A DNA stretch of 64,000 bases from Ralstonia condita (GTDB lineage Bacteria; Pseudomonadota; Gammaproteobacteria; Burkholderiales; Burkholderiaceae): NCBI RefSeq assembly GCF_958405655.1, contig NZ_CATYWO010000001.1, positions 248,001-312,000 of the forward strand, given 5' to 3'. Below, piece after piece: positions 36,122-45,597 of the stretch. The notes beneath the pieces were generated by a model. That model saw only the letters and a list, made by a program, of their open reading frames with translations. It ran no database searches and was not told the origin of the DNA. How positions within the stretch are numbered: the stretch's first letter is position 1; each line of letters starts with the position of its first letter. Made by a program: the position numbers and the translations under genes.

Positions 36122-37453
36122 TTACGTCTCGATCGGCTTGCCGGTGCGATCGTGCATCAACGCAAGCGCAAATACGCTGATGACGCCGGCCACCATCACG
36201 TAGTACGACGGCGCCAGCTTGCTGCCCGTGCTGGCGATCAGCCACGTCACGATCAGCGGGGCGAAGCCGCCGAAGATCGTCACCGCCAGGTTGTACGAAA
36301 TCGACAGCCCCGTGGAGCGCACCGCCGTCGGAAACTGCTCGGCCAGCACCGCCGGCGCGGGGCCCGTGAACGCCGCCAGCAGCACGCCAAGGATGACCTG
36401 TACCTGCAGCAACGTCTGCACGGTCGGGCTCGCGTTCAGCCAGTGGAAGAGCGGATAGGCCGACGCCGCGATGATGAGCGCCACCGTGCCCAGCATGCGC
36501 TTGCGGCCAATGCGATCCGACAGGGTGCCCATGACCGGGCACAGTACGAAGATGATCGCGCCGCACAGTGCCGTCGATTGGAACGTCGCGCCCAGCGGCA
36601 GGCCGAGCTGCTGCTTGGCGTATGTCGGCATGTAGAACACCAGCGTGTAGGTGCAGACTGTCCACAGGATCGTCACGCCCAGGCCGCCCAGCACCTCGCG
36701 CGGGTGATCGCGCAGCACCTGCGACAGCGGCGCAAGACGCGGTTCCTGCGCTGCCTTCGCCTTCTGCGCTTCGAATGCGGGCGGCTCGTGCAGGTGAGAG
36801 CGGATGTACATGCCGACCGGCCCGATCAGCAGGCCGAACAGGAACGGAATGCGCCAGCCCCAGGCGTCGATCTGTTCCGGCGACAGCCCGTTCGTCACGA
36901 TGGCGCCCATCGCCGCCCCGAGGATGAACGAGATGCCCTGGCTCGCCTGTTGCCAGCTTGCAAAATAGCCGCGCTTCTCATCCGGCGCGTATTCGATCAG
37001 GAACGCCGTGGCGCCGCCCACTTCGCCGCCCGCCGAGAAGCCCTGGATCAGCCGGGCGATCACGATCAGGATCGGCGCGCCGATGCCGATCTGGGCGTAC
37101 GTCGGCGCCAGCCCGATGAGTGCTGTGCCCAGCGCCATCATCATGATCGTGAGCGTGAGCGACGCCTTGCGTCCCGCGCGGTCTGCGTAGACGCCGAGCA
37201 CGACAGCCCCGACCGGCCGCATGAAGAACCCCACGCCAAAGGTCGCCACCGTGAGCAAGAACGAAGTGAGGTCGTTGCCGGTGGGAAAGAACAGCTTCGC
37301 GATGATGACCGCAAAGAAGCTGTAGACCGTGAAGTCGAACCACTCAAGGCCGTTGCCGATGGTGGCGGCAATGATGGCCTTGCGTCGGGTGACGGCGGAG
37401 ATGGCCGCAGACGCTGCACGATCGCCCTGGGCGGGCGCTGCCGTGGCTTGCAT
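36122..37453 (-). CDS. MHS-family MFS transporter (metabolite:H+ symporter)
   Basis: 443 residues from MQATAAPAQGDRAASAAISA, 12 membrane helices. MHS hallmarks: IGNGLEWFDFTVYSFFAVII in helix 1, GVYADRAGRKASLTLTI (MFS motif A), and RLIQGFSAGGEVGGATAFL. Relatives carry citrate, alpha-ketoglutarate, proline/betaine or shikimate. The GAGGACTCATCCATG leader gives a ribosome site. The substrate is not deducible. A related but distinct paralogue is at 55984-57297. Confidence 0.9.
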   Translation of the reverse strand: MQATAAPAQGDRAASAAISAVTRRKAIIAATIGNGLEWFDFTVYSFFAVIIAKLFFPTGNDLTSFLLTVATFGVGFFMRPVGAVVLGVYADRAGRKASLTLTIMMMALGTALIGLAPTYAQIGIGAPILIVIARLIQGFSAGGEVGGATAFLIEYAPDEKRGYFASWQQASQGISFILGAAMGAIVTNGLSPEQIDAWGWRIPFLFGLLIGPVGMYIRSHLHEPPAFEAQKAKAAQEPRLAPLSQVLRDHPREVLGGLGVTILWTVCTYTLVFYMPTYAKQQLGLPLGATFQSTALCGAIIFVLCPVMGTLSDRIGRKRMLGTVALIIAASAYPLFHWLNASPTVQTLLQVQVILGVLLAAFTGPAPAVLAEQFPTAVRSTGLSISYNLAVTIFGGFAPLIVTWLIASTGSKLAPSYYVMVAGVISVFALALMHDRTGKPIET

Positions 37454-37647
37454 GGATGAGTCCTCCAATGTTTGGTGGGTATCGCCGGCCGCGATTTCTC
37501 CCCCTGCGCATCCGGCGAAGCGGTCATGGTAAGTGATGCGGCAACAATTGACAGGGCACCCGCATGTGAGCCGGCAGGCACCGTCCTGGAATCGAATGGG
37601 CCTCGCGCTGTCCAAGCTGAAGGTACATGCACCGAATGGAGCGCACC

Positions 37648-37998
37648 ATGAACCCGACACCGCGGCGCGGCGGCCGCATCGCCGCAATCCTGCCCAGGGC
37701 AGTGGCCGCATGCGCTGCCGCCATGCTCAGCGGCTGTGTAGTGGCACCGTACTATGATGCCTACGGGAACCCCATTGCCCCTGTGGCCGTGGCACCGGTG
37801 GCGACGTACCCGGCCTATCCGTACGATCCGTATTACTACTACGGGCCCGCCGTGTATCCCACGCCAATCTTCGGCAGTGTCTGGATCGGCGGTGGCGGAT
37901 GCTGGGGGTGCCATCGCGGCTGGGGAGGCCGAGGCTGGGGAGGCCGGGGTTGGGGGCATGGCGGCTGGGCCCACGGTGGTGGGGGTCGCCGTCATTGA
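37648..37998 (+). CDS. Small Gly/Trp/His-rich lipoprotein
   Basis: 116 residues from MNPTPRRGGRIAAILPRAVA. A lipobox MLSGC places the lipidated Cys near residue 30. The mature part is Tyr/Pro-rich (YDPYYYYGP) and ends in Gly-Trp-Gly/His repeats (RGWGGRGWGGRGWGHGG). GGAGCG precedes this ATG, and an ATG seven codons upstream is less likely. Such YXWGQX-like small envelope lipoproteins are common; the role is unknown. The His-rich tail could bind metal. Confidence 0.72.
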   Translation: MNPTPRRGGRIAAILPRAVAACAAAMLSGCVVAPYYDAYGNPIAPVAVAPVATYPAYPYDPYYYYGPAVYPTPIFGSVWIGGGGCWGCHRGWGGRGWGGRGWGHGGWAHGGGGRRH

Positions 37999-38151
37999 TC
38001 GTCATCGTCTACGTGACGAAGAGGCCCGTACAGCCCGGCCGAACGCGAATTCCGCCGCCAGTTCAATACGCGTGATTGCGTAACGGGAATCTGTTGCAGC
38101 GCGACATACAATCCGTCGCTCTTAAAAGAAGAGCATGCGAGGAGATTGTCG

Positions 38152-39552
38152 ATGTCCGTCATCATCGTGCTGGCTGCGCTGGCGTTCCTGATGTTTGCCG
38201 CGTACCGCGGTTACAGCGTCATCCTGTTTGCACCTCTGGCCGCCCTGGGCGCGGTGCTCCTGACCGATCCGTCCGCCGTGGCGCCGGTGTTTGCCGGCAT
38301 CTTCATGGAGAAGATGGTCGGCTTCGTCAAACTGTATTTCCCTGTGTTCCTGCTTGGTGCCGTGTTCGGCAAGGTGATCGAGCTGTCGGGCTTTTCCCGC
38401 TCGATCGTCGCTTCGGTCATCCGGGTGGTGGGGGCCAAGCGGGCGATGCTCTCCATCGTGCTGGTGTGCGCGCTGCTGACGTATGGAGGCGTGTCGCTGT
38501 TCGTGGTGGTGTTTGCGGTGTATCCGTTTGCCGCGGAGATGTTCCGCCAGGGCAATATCCCCAAGCGCCTGATCCCGGGCACCATCGCGCTGGGCGCGTT
38601 TTCGTTCACGATGGATTCGCTGCCCGGCACGCCGCAGATCCAGAACATCATCCCGACCACGTTCTTCCACACCACATCGTGGGCCGCGCCAAAGCTGGGC
38701 ACGATTGGCGCGCTGTTCATCATCGTGGTCGGCATGTCGTATCTGGAATGGCGCCGCCGCGCAGCTGCGCGCAACGGTCATGGCTATGACCACGGCCTCA
38801 CCCGGCTGCTGAACGAGCCGGACACTGCCGTTGGTGGCAAGCTCGCGCACCCATTGGTCGCGTTGCTGCCGCTGGTGCTGGTGGGCGTCATGAACCTGCT
38901 GTTCACGCGCTGGATTCCGACGTGGTACGGCAAGGTTGTCACCGTTGCGCTGCCCGGGCTGCCCAAGCCGCTGACGGTGGAAGCCGACAAGCTGACGGCG
39001 ATCTGGGCGGTCGAGGCGGCACTGCTGATCGGCATCATCGTGGTGATCGTGTTCGGGTTCCGTGCTGTCAAGGATCGGTTTGCTGAAGGCAGCAAATCAG
39101 CTGTGTCGGGCGCGCTTCTCGCCGCCATGAACACCGCATCGGAATACGGTTTTGGCGGCGTGATCGCCGCGTTGCCGGGCTTCCTGGTGCTGGCCGAGGG
39201 CCTGCGCGCCATCCCGAACCCGCTCGTCAATGAAGCGGTGACGGTGAGCACGCTCGCGGGCATCACCGGGTCCGCGTCGGGCGGCATGAGCATCGCGCTG
39301 GCTGCGATGGCTGAGCAGTTCGTGCAAGCTGCCCAGGCCACGGGGATCCCGATGGAGGTGCTGCACCGCGTGGCTGCCATGGCCTCGGGCGGCATGGATA
39401 CGCTGCCGCACAATGGCGCGGTTATCACGCTGCTGGCGGTGACGGGCCTCACGCACCGCGAAGCCTATCGCGATGTGTTCTGCGTGACGATCATCAAGAC
39501 CCTCGCTGTGTTCTTTGTGATTGCCGTGTTTTACGGCACCGGCCTCGTCTGA
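38152..39552 (+). CDS. GntP-family permease
   Basis: 466 residues from MSVIIVLAALAFLMFAAYRG, about 12-14 hydrophobic helices. FGKVIELSGFSRSIVASVI and the paired PGTPQIQNIIPTTFF region, with ASGGMDTLPHNGAVITLLAV near the C-terminus, fit the gluconate:H+ symporter superfamily, closer to the 3-hydroxybutyrate/short hydroxy-acid branch. The ribosome site GAGGAG lies eight bases before this ATG. No dehydrogenase is adjacent to indicate the substrate. Confidence 0.88.
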   Translation: MSVIIVLAALAFLMFAAYRGYSVILFAPLAALGAVLLTDPSAVAPVFAGIFMEKMVGFVKLYFPVFLLGAVFGKVIELSGFSRSIVASVIRVVGAKRAMLSIVLVCALLTYGGVSLFVVVFAVYPFAAEMFRQGNIPKRLIPGTIALGAFSFTMDSLPGTPQIQNIIPTTFFHTTSWAAPKLGTIGALFIIVVGMSYLEWRRRAAARNGHGYDHGLTRLLNEPDTAVGGKLAHPLVALLPLVLVGVMNLLFTRWIPTWYGKVVTVALPGLPKPLTVEADKLTAIWAVEAALLIGIIVVIVFGFRAVKDRFAEGSKSAVSGALLAAMNTASEYGFGGVIAALPGFLVLAEGLRAIPNPLVNEAVTVSTLAGITGSASGGMSIALAAMAEQFVQAAQATGIPMEVLHRVAAMASGGMDTLPHNGAVITLLAVTGLTHREAYRDVFCVTIIKTLAVFFVIAVFYGTGLV

Positions 39553-39568
39553 ATTGCCAGCAGGTCAA

Positions 39569-39602
39569 CAAAAAGCCGACGCAGTTGCGTCGGCTTTTTT
39601 TC
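39569..39602. terminator. Bidirectional terminator
   Basis: AAAAAGCCGACGCA / TGCGTCGGCTTTTTTT stem with a short GT loop between the convergent GntP gene and the small exported-protein gene. Confidence 0.92.
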
Positions 39603-39618
39603 GTGGACTCGCGCGTCG

Positions 39619-40059
39619 TTATTGCAGGCTGCCGGCGGCCTCGGAGCGGCGCTCACGGCAGACGCGCTGGGCTTCGCCAACCAGCGCGTCGCACTGGTTC
39701 GCGCGTCGTGCCCAGAATGCGCGGTCCGATGAAGATTCCGCGCTGACCTTGCCCTTGCGGTGCGTGACGTGCTGGTCAACCCACCTGTCGGTCTTCACGT
39801 GGGCCCGGTGGACTTTCTGCTTGAGGGTGCCCGGCTTTGCCTTGGGCTGCGCGCCCGACATGGCATCGTTGTGATAGCCGGGGTTGGCGGCGGCATCGGC
39901 CTCACGCTGCATCTGGGTGCGCGGGCCCTCCATCGTGCTGTCGACGCCAGTGACGGCGCTGTGATCCTTCTGCTGGGCCAGCGCGGGCGCCGCGCTGAGC
40001 CACGCGCACATGGCTACGGCAATGGCTGCAGCCAGACTCGTCACGTTGCGTGCTTGCAT
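39619..40059 (-). CDS. Exported protein of unknown function
   Basis: 146 residues from MQARNVTSLAAAIAVAMCAW, with a signal peptide cleaved at PALA-QQ. The mature part is hydrophilic and basic (KPKAKPGTLKQKVHRAHVKT) with one cysteine pair near the C-terminus (NQCDALVGEAQRVCRERR). Probably periplasmic. No family recognised. Confidence 0.7.
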   Translation of the reverse strand: MQARNVTSLAAAIAVAMCAWLSAAPALAQQKDHSAVTGVDSTMEGPRTQMQREADAAANPGYHNDAMSGAQPKAKPGTLKQKVHRAHVKTDRWVDQHVTHRKGKVSAESSSDRAFWARRANQCDALVGEAQRVCRERRSEAAGSLQ

Positions 40060-40218
40060 GCTCGTTCTCCTTGTTGTGAACGGGGGCGGACCTCACGACA
40101 CGCATGTGGCGTGCCATCGGGGGTGAGTCCAGAACGTCACAATAGGGAAGCCGCAAGCCTGCAGGCAGCCGGGTTTGACTGAACCGGCTGTCGGACAAAC
40201 GCCGTCAATCCGCCGCCC

Positions 40219-40986
40219 TCAGGCACGCACGAAGAGCCAGACCGTCAGGATGATGCCGACGAGCACGACGAAGCCGCGCAACACCTTCTCCGGCAGCCTG
40301 TGCAGCAGCCAGGCCCCCGCAACACCGCCCGCGATGCCGCCGATGCCCAATGCCACCACGGCGGCCCAGTTCACTTGCGGCGAGAACGCAAATACCGCCA
40401 CGGCCGACGCATTCATCGTCATGGCGAGTACGTTCTTGGTCGCGCCTGCCATGCGCACCTGCTGGCCTGCCACCGTGAGGGCCGCGAGCATCAAGAACCC
40501 GATGCCCCCGCCGAAGTAGCCACCATAGATCGCAATCGCAAACTGGATCGTCGCCAGTGTCGTGGTCGACATGCCTGCGGCGGCATGCAGCGGCTTGCGT
40601 CGGAAGCTGCCCCACGCAAACACGCTCGTTGCAAACAGCACCAGGTACGGCACCAGCTTGGCAAAGAACGAAGGCGGTGTTGCCAGCAGCAACAGTGCCC
40701 CAAGCACCCCCCCCACGAGACTGATGACGATGAGGTGCTTCAGCGAGAGATGACGCTCGCCCGCATCTACGCCGCCGGCCAGCTTGCGCCCCGCGATCGA
40801 CGAGGTGATCTGGCTCGGGAACAGCGCGATCGTCGAGGTCATGTTGGCCGCCAGCGGGTTGAGCCCCGCCAGCAACAGCGCCGGAAACGTAATGAACGAG
40901 CCGCCGCCCGCGAGGGCGTTCTGCGCGCCGGCATAGACGCCGGCCGCCGCAATCAGCAGGGCGGTGGAAGTGGAGAGTGTGGTCAT
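40219..40986 (-). CDS. TSUP-family (TauE/SafE) membrane permease
   Basis: 255 residues from MTTLSTSTALLIAAAGVYAG, about eight membrane helices in two halves. QNALAGGGSFITFPALLLAG and YGGYFGGGIGFLMLA are the family repeats. Relatives export sulfite, sulfoacetate or similar anions. It lies downstream of the fused ABC gene with a 64-base gap, but no sulfur genes are near. Confidence 0.88.
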   Translation of the reverse strand: MTTLSTSTALLIAAAGVYAGAQNALAGGGSFITFPALLLAGLNPLAANMTSTIALFPSQITSSIAGRKLAGGVDAGERHLSLKHLIVISLVGGVLGALLLLATPPSFFAKLVPYLVLFATSVFAWGSFRRKPLHAAAGMSTTTLATIQFAIAIYGGYFGGGIGFLMLAALTVAGQQVRMAGATKNVLAMTMNASAVAVFAFSPQVNWAAVVALGIGGIAGGVAGAWLLHRLPEKVLRGFVVLVGIILTVWLFVRA

Positions 40987-41050
40987 AGGGGAGGACGTTG
41001 CGCAGCTGCGATCACCGCGCATGGTAATGGATGCAGCGCCTTGGCGCTTG

Positions 41051-42562
41051 CTAGCGGAGCGAGGTGCCGGTGCGCCGGCGCAGCCGCCACTCGACGACTT
41101 CGAATCCACCTTGCACCAGCAGCGCCAGCACAGCCGCAGGCAGGGCGCCTGCCAGCAGCGTCGTGCTGTCGTTGAGTGCGAGTCCGGTCGCGATGCGCTC
41201 ACCGTAGCCGCCCGCGCCAATGAACGCGGCGATCGTGGCCGTGCCCACGCTGATGACGGCGGCCGTTTTGATGCCCGCCAGAATCATCGGCAGCGCCAGG
41301 GGCAGATCCACCACGCGCGTACGTTGCGAGGGCGTGAAACCGAGCGCCAACGCGGCGTCGCGCAAGCCATCGGGCACTTGCTCCAAGCCGACGATGGTGT
41401 TGCGCACGATGGGCAACAGCGCATACAGGGACAGCGCGATCAATGCAGGCACCACGCCGATCGATCCGACGATCGGGATGAGCATTGCCAGCAGCGCCAG
41501 CGACGGAATCGTCTGAAGCACGCCCACCAGCGCGAGGATCGGCTGCTTGATCGGCCGCCGCGCTGCCACCAGCCCAAGCGGCACACCAAGCAGCACGGCA
41601 ACGCCGGTCGAAATGGCAACCAGGGTGAGATGCCGTTGCGTCAGGCGCCACAGGCCGTCGGTCAATTGCGTGAGGAACGCGCGGGTCGGTGTGGCAACCG
41701 GCGTGTTGCCCCGCGCTGCCAGAAACGCGCCCGCAACCTGCCCAAACGAACGGCCTTCCAGTTCCACGGCCGCGTTCATCGCCACCATGTCATCGGGATG
41801 AATGCGCCCTGCGAGCGCGATGATCGCTTGCCACTGCGCCGGGTGCCGCCGCATCACGTCGGCGCGGTAAAGCACCACGGCGTCGTAGCGCGGAAAGACA
41901 TGTGCAGGGTCGTCCAGCACACGCAGGTGTTCGCGGCGGATTCTGGCATCGGTGGAGTAGATGTCGATCACGTCGACCTGCCTGGCGCGCAGCGCGTCAT
42001 AGGCGACACCATGGTCCAGGCCAGTCGGATGCTGTGGCAACCCGTAGCGGCCTGCAATCGCAGGCCAGCCGTCGGCGCGGCCGACGAATTCATGGGACAG
42101 GCCAAGGCGCAGGGCTGGGTGCGAGGCAAGATCGGCGAGCGTGCGGATCTGTTCGCGCCTGGCGTCGGCTTCGCGCATGGCGAGCGCGTACGTGTCTTCA
42201 AACCCCAGCGGTACGCCGGCGGCCAGGCCAAGCGGCGCGAGCGCGCGGTTGACGTCGGCCAACAGGGTCGCCTGGTCGGGGTTGGCGGCTTGCCGGACGG
42301 GCAGATGCAGGATGTCAGCGGCGATGGTGCCGAGGTAATCGGGGTAGGCGTCGATGCTGCCGCTCTGGAGCGCTGCGAAGACGATGGCAGTGTTGCCCAG
42401 GCCGGGAACGTGCTCTGCGGCGCCCCGCGTGGCGGCGGTCTGCGTGAGGATTTCGGCCAGCACGTAGGATTCCGTGAAACGCTTGGAGCCGATGCGCAGC
42501 GGTTGGTCGGCGCATGCCCATGCACAGCACGTCAGCCAGCCCAGCGCAAGCCATTTCAGCAT
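41051..42562 (-). CDS. Fused substrate-binding/permease protein of a betaine-type (OpuC/Osm) ABC importer
   Basis: 503 residues. After a signal peptide (MLKWLALGWLTCCAWACA), residues ~20-290 form an OpuAC-type binding protein (RIGSKRFTESYVLAEILTQT, IDAYPDYLGTIAADI). Residues ~300-495 form a BPD permease with GVVPALIALSLYALLPIVRN and GLRDAALALGFTP. Fusions of this kind import glycine betaine, choline or similar compatible solutes. No ATPase subunit lies in the window, so it must be encoded elsewhere or be lost. Confidence 0.88.
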   Translation of the reverse strand: MLKWLALGWLTCCAWACADQPLRIGSKRFTESYVLAEILTQTAATRGAAEHVPGLGNTAIVFAALQSGSIDAYPDYLGTIAADILHLPVRQAANPDQATLLADVNRALAPLGLAAGVPLGFEDTYALAMREADARREQIRTLADLASHPALRLGLSHEFVGRADGWPAIAGRYGLPQHPTGLDHGVAYDALRARQVDVIDIYSTDARIRREHLRVLDDPAHVFPRYDAVVLYRADVMRRHPAQWQAIIALAGRIHPDDMVAMNAAVELEGRSFGQVAGAFLAARGNTPVATPTRAFLTQLTDGLWRLTQRHLTLVAISTGVAVLLGVPLGLVAARRPIKQPILALVGVLQTIPSLALLAMLIPIVGSIGVVPALIALSLYALLPIVRNTIVGLEQVPDGLRDAALALGFTPSQRTRVVDLPLALPMILAGIKTAAVISVGTATIAAFIGAGGYGERIATGLALNDSTTLLAGALPAAVLALLVQGGFEVVEWRLRRRTGTSLR

Positions 42563-42585
42563 GCGCCGCAAGAAAAGACTGCCGA

Positions 42586-43794
42586 TCAGTCGCCGTGTAT
42601 CCAAAGTTCGTTGAGGTCGGTCAGGCCCCAGTCCCGGGGCTCTTCGCGCGAGACGATCTGGTCGCCGGTCTGCGCCAGGTCGATCAGTTCGGGTGCAATC
42701 CGCGTACCCGACGTTATCGAGAAGAATACCTTGACCGTGGGCGTGAGCAATGCCCCTGGCACGTGCTGCATGACCACGGCCAGCCGGCCAGAGCGCAATC
42801 GCACGAGCGTGCCGACCGGATAGATGCCTACGCTCCTGACAAACGCGTTGAAGACCATCGGGTCGAAATGGTGGCCGCGCCATTCGACCATGCGCTGGAT
42901 GGCGTAGGAGGCTTCCCAGGCTTTCTTGTAAGGACGGTCGGAGGTAATGGCGTCATACACATCGCAGATCGCGCCCATGCGTGCGAAGAGCGAGATGCCC
43001 TCGCCAGCGAGTTTGTGCGGATAACCTGTTCCGTCCATGCGCTCGTGGTGGTGCAGGCACACGTCGAGGGCAATGTCGCGCATGCTGCTGTCGCCGGCCA
43101 GGATGTCGTGCCCCGCTTGCGGGTGGGCGATCACGCTGCGGAACTCGTCGGCCGTGAGTGCGCCGGGTTTGTTGAGCACCTGGGGCGGAATGGCAATCTT
43201 GCCAATGTCGTGCAGGAGGCCCGCCAGGGCGGCATCCCGCACTTCGTCATCGGACAGGCCGAGCTGGCGGCCCAGCGCCACCATCAGCGCACATACAGCC
43301 ACCGAGTGCAGGAAGGTATAGCGGTCTTTCGTTTTCAGGCGCGCCAGGCTCACCAGCGCGCTCGGGTGGCGGTCCACCGAGCCGGAAATCGCCTCGACCA
43401 GCGGTAGCGCGTCGCGCGCTTCGATGGTGCGGCCCATGCGTGCATCGGCAAATAGGGCTTGCACGGCGACCTCCGCCTTGCTGATGAGGCGCGCGGCGCG
43501 GCGCATCTCGTCTGCGTAGCTGATCGGGCGCGGCGTGATGGCGGTTTCCGCCGTGCCTGGCGGCGCCGCCAAGGGCCCGGGGGGCGATGGTACCGCCGGT
43601 GTGCAGGGCACATCTGTTCCTCGCGCGGTATCGATCCACACCTCGCGGATGCCGCTGGCACGCAGGCGCTGCAACTGGCCGGTATCTTCGACACGAAAGC
43701 GGGCCCGCCAGAACGGGTGGTCCAGCCACGAGCCGACAAATTCGTCCAGATACATGCCTACCCGCAGGTGTTCAATGGCAATGCGCTTGCGCAT
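42586..43794 (-). CDS. HD-GYP domain cyclic di-GMP phosphodiesterase
   Basis: 402 residues from MRKRIAIEHLRVGMYLDEFV. The N-terminal DUF3391 domain (~1-125) is followed by an HD-GYP domain with LLHDIGKIAIPP and the complete HHHERMDGTGYP, so it should hydrolyse c-di-GMP. No signal or membrane segment, so it is cytosolic. The stop is 23 bases before the ABC-fusion ATG on the same strand; co-transcription is possible but may be incidental. Confidence 0.93.
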   Translation of the reverse strand: MRKRIAIEHLRVGMYLDEFVGSWLDHPFWRARFRVEDTGQLQRLRASGIREVWIDTARGTDVPCTPAVPSPPGPLAAPPGTAETAITPRPISYADEMRRAARLISKAEVAVQALFADARMGRTIEARDALPLVEAISGSVDRHPSALVSLARLKTKDRYTFLHSVAVCALMVALGRQLGLSDDEVRDAALAGLLHDIGKIAIPPQVLNKPGALTADEFRSVIAHPQAGHDILAGDSSMRDIALDVCLHHHERMDGTGYPHKLAGEGISLFARMGAICDVYDAITSDRPYKKAWEASYAIQRMVEWRGHHFDPMVFNAFVRSVGIYPVGTLVRLRSGRLAVVMQHVPGALLTPTVKVFFSITSGTRIAPELIDLAQTGDQIVSREEPRDWGLTDLNELWIHGD

Positions 43795-43969
43795 GTTGAT
43801 ATCTACATCCCCCAGTCCAGATGGCGGCCGCAGCGGAGTGTTTGCGCAAAATAGCGCCGCTGTGCCGATGGTTGCCTTCCAACATATCGGACGGCTGCAC
43901 GGGGCCTTGAGCAGGGAAAGCCCGGACACATGGGGGGCGAGGAGGCGTGGAGGCTCCGCCCGCGATAGG

Positions 43970-44000
43970 CAAAAAAACAGGCGGCCTTGAAGGACCGCCT
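43970..44000 (-). terminator. Terminator of the YTDG-repeat gene
   Basis: On the minus strand GGCGGTCCTT / AAGGCCGCC forms a stem with one irregular pair and a short loop, followed by TGTTTTTTTG. It lies downstream of the small repeat gene and upstream of HD-GYP. Confidence 0.8.
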
Positions 44001-44093
44001 CGGGAAACCGATGCCGGTGGCGACTGGAGCGCCCGGCAAACGGGGAGGGAGAGATTGGTGTTCGGTGGACGCGCAGCGCGCGCCCGACGATGC

Positions 44094-44366
44094 TTATTGG
44101 CCGTCGGTGAACGGATCGGCCTTGCCCACCAGGGCGCCGTCCGTGTACGGATCGGCCTTGCGCAGTTGGCCATCGGTGTACGCATCGGTCTTGCGCAGTG
44201 CGCCGTCCGTGTAGATGTCTGCCTTGCGGGCGCCGTCGGTGTACGGGTCAGCCTTGGTCACGGCCTGGCCGTTGGTGTACGGGTCCTTGCCCTGCACGCC
44301 GGCGGCAAAAGCGGGAACGGCGGCAACAGCGATCAGCGAGGCGAGAATCAGGTTCTTGGTTTTCAT
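44094..44366 (-). CDS. Small secreted protein of YTDG repeats
   Basis: 90 residues from MKTKNLILASLIAVAAVPAF, with a signal peptide cleaved at AFA-AG. The mature ~68 residues consist of about six units of 11-12 residues around K-A-D-P-Y-T-D-G (variants DPYTNG, DIYTDG, DAYTDG, DPFTDG). The regular acidic/aromatic pattern might bind metal or cell-wall material. Proteins of similar build are found in Burkholderiales; the function is unknown. Upstream ORF extension has no support. Confidence 0.8.
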   Translation of the reverse strand: MKTKNLILASLIAVAAVPAFAAGVQGKDPYTNGQAVTKADPYTDGARKADIYTDGALRKTDAYTDGQLRKADPYTDGALVGKADPFTDGQ

Positions 44367-44487
44367 CATGGACTCCACAGTCGGGGGGTGAACGTTACTG
44401 CCGGGGCGTATTCGCTGCAGTGCGGTAACGCGATGGCATAAGCTTAGTCGTTGCTTGGAGGGTAAAAAAGTGGTTCCGTTAAACTGT

Positions 44488-44508
44488 TTGTTCAAAAAAT
44501 AAGAACAA
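44488..44508. promoter_or_regulatory. TTGTTC-N9-GAACAA inverted repeat
   Basis: Perfect six-base arms around AAAAAATAA, in the 415-base gap 44367-44781 between the divergent YTDG gene and the 268-residue unknown gene. It is a candidate operator for either; nothing else was recognised in this gap apart from its low GC around 44460-44585. Confidence 0.45.
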
Positions 44509-44781
44509 TTGTGACCCCTCAAGCCCCCGAATCTGCACATAAGTCATTGATTTGAAACATTAATGTGAGATACGGGATAACCCTTAATGCGGAAGTCTGA
44601 CGTTGTGCCTGGCAAAAGATTCCGCTCCGGCACGCGCCGAATTGTTGCATTGCGTTACAGGCGAGGCGATTCCGCTCCCCAGGATGGGGCGTTTTGCCCC
44701 TAAACCTTCAGCGCAGATGGTCGTTGATGCAGGAACGGGCGCTGTTTTCTGCCCGGCCGTGCAGCAAGAAGGAAGGCCATC

Positions 44782-45588
44782 ATGCCCATCACCACCGCTT
44801 CCATCGCCCGTTTCGACGTCGACGGCGTTGCCTACCAGGCGAGGCTGTTCGCCATGCCATTCCACGTACCGGAAAACGGCCGCGTGCGCGCACATGCGGT
44901 AGGCCGGCCAGAGATGCCCTTTGGCGGCGTGCACGTGCTGGCGAAATGGCTTGAGTCGCGTGTATTGCCGGACGGCGTGGGGCTGGTGATGGCCGATCGC
45001 CTGTTCTCGCATGGTGCGGTGGACCAGTGGTCGGGCGCCGACGGCGCACGCGCCGCGAAGGTGCTGTCGCAGGTGGCCCTGGGCAGCAAGGGTGGCCATC
45101 GGCTGTGGCGCAACACGGCTGCCGGCGGGTTTCGTGATGAGACCGCGTTCTTCCTGGGTGCCGCGTATGTGCAGACGGATGCCGCCGTCGACGACATCCG
45201 ACTTCTGGGCGATTTGATCCAGGCCGAAGAGTGGTCAAGCGTGGCCGATGCCGCGTCGACCATGATGGGCCTGCATCTGTATCGTCCGGACGAGCCGGAG
45301 ACGCTGGTCAACTGCGCCTTGCTGGCGCCGGCATGGACCGAAGCCGCCGTGGAGCGTGCGGACGGCTACCGTGCGCTGACGCTTCTGCACGCCTTCACCG
45401 AAGACGACGAGGACGTCCATGTCGACATCGAACTGCTGCCGCCTGGCCAAGTGGTGTTGCAGGTGGAATCGTGCTCGACGCGCTTTTCGGCGCGCTTCGA
45501 CCCAGAACTGCTGGGTCGGGACATGACGGACGCGCTGCTGCGTGACGCCCTGGCCTTGCAGCACGGACAGCGCGCCGACCTCCATTGA
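44782..45588 (+). CDS. Protein of unknown function
   Basis: 268 residues from MPITTASIARFDVDGVAYQA, with AAGAAGGAAGGCC before the ATG. It looks soluble and acidic, without signal or membrane segments. Recognisable stretches (FRDETAFFLGAAYVQTDAAV, DEDVHVDIELLPPGQVVLQV) do not place it in a family. It is convergent with pheC at a nine-base gap. Confidence 0.7.
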   Translation: MPITTASIARFDVDGVAYQARLFAMPFHVPENGRVRAHAVGRPEMPFGGVHVLAKWLESRVLPDGVGLVMADRLFSHGAVDQWSGADGARAAKVLSQVALGSKGGHRLWRNTAAGGFRDETAFFLGAAYVQTDAAVDDIRLLGDLIQAEEWSSVADAASTMMGLHLYRPDEPETLVNCALLAPAWTEAAVERADGYRALTLLHAFTEDDEDVHVDIELLPPGQVVLQVESCSTRFSARFDPELLGRDMTDALLRDALALQHGQRADLH

Positions 45589-45597
45589 AGCTTTCGC

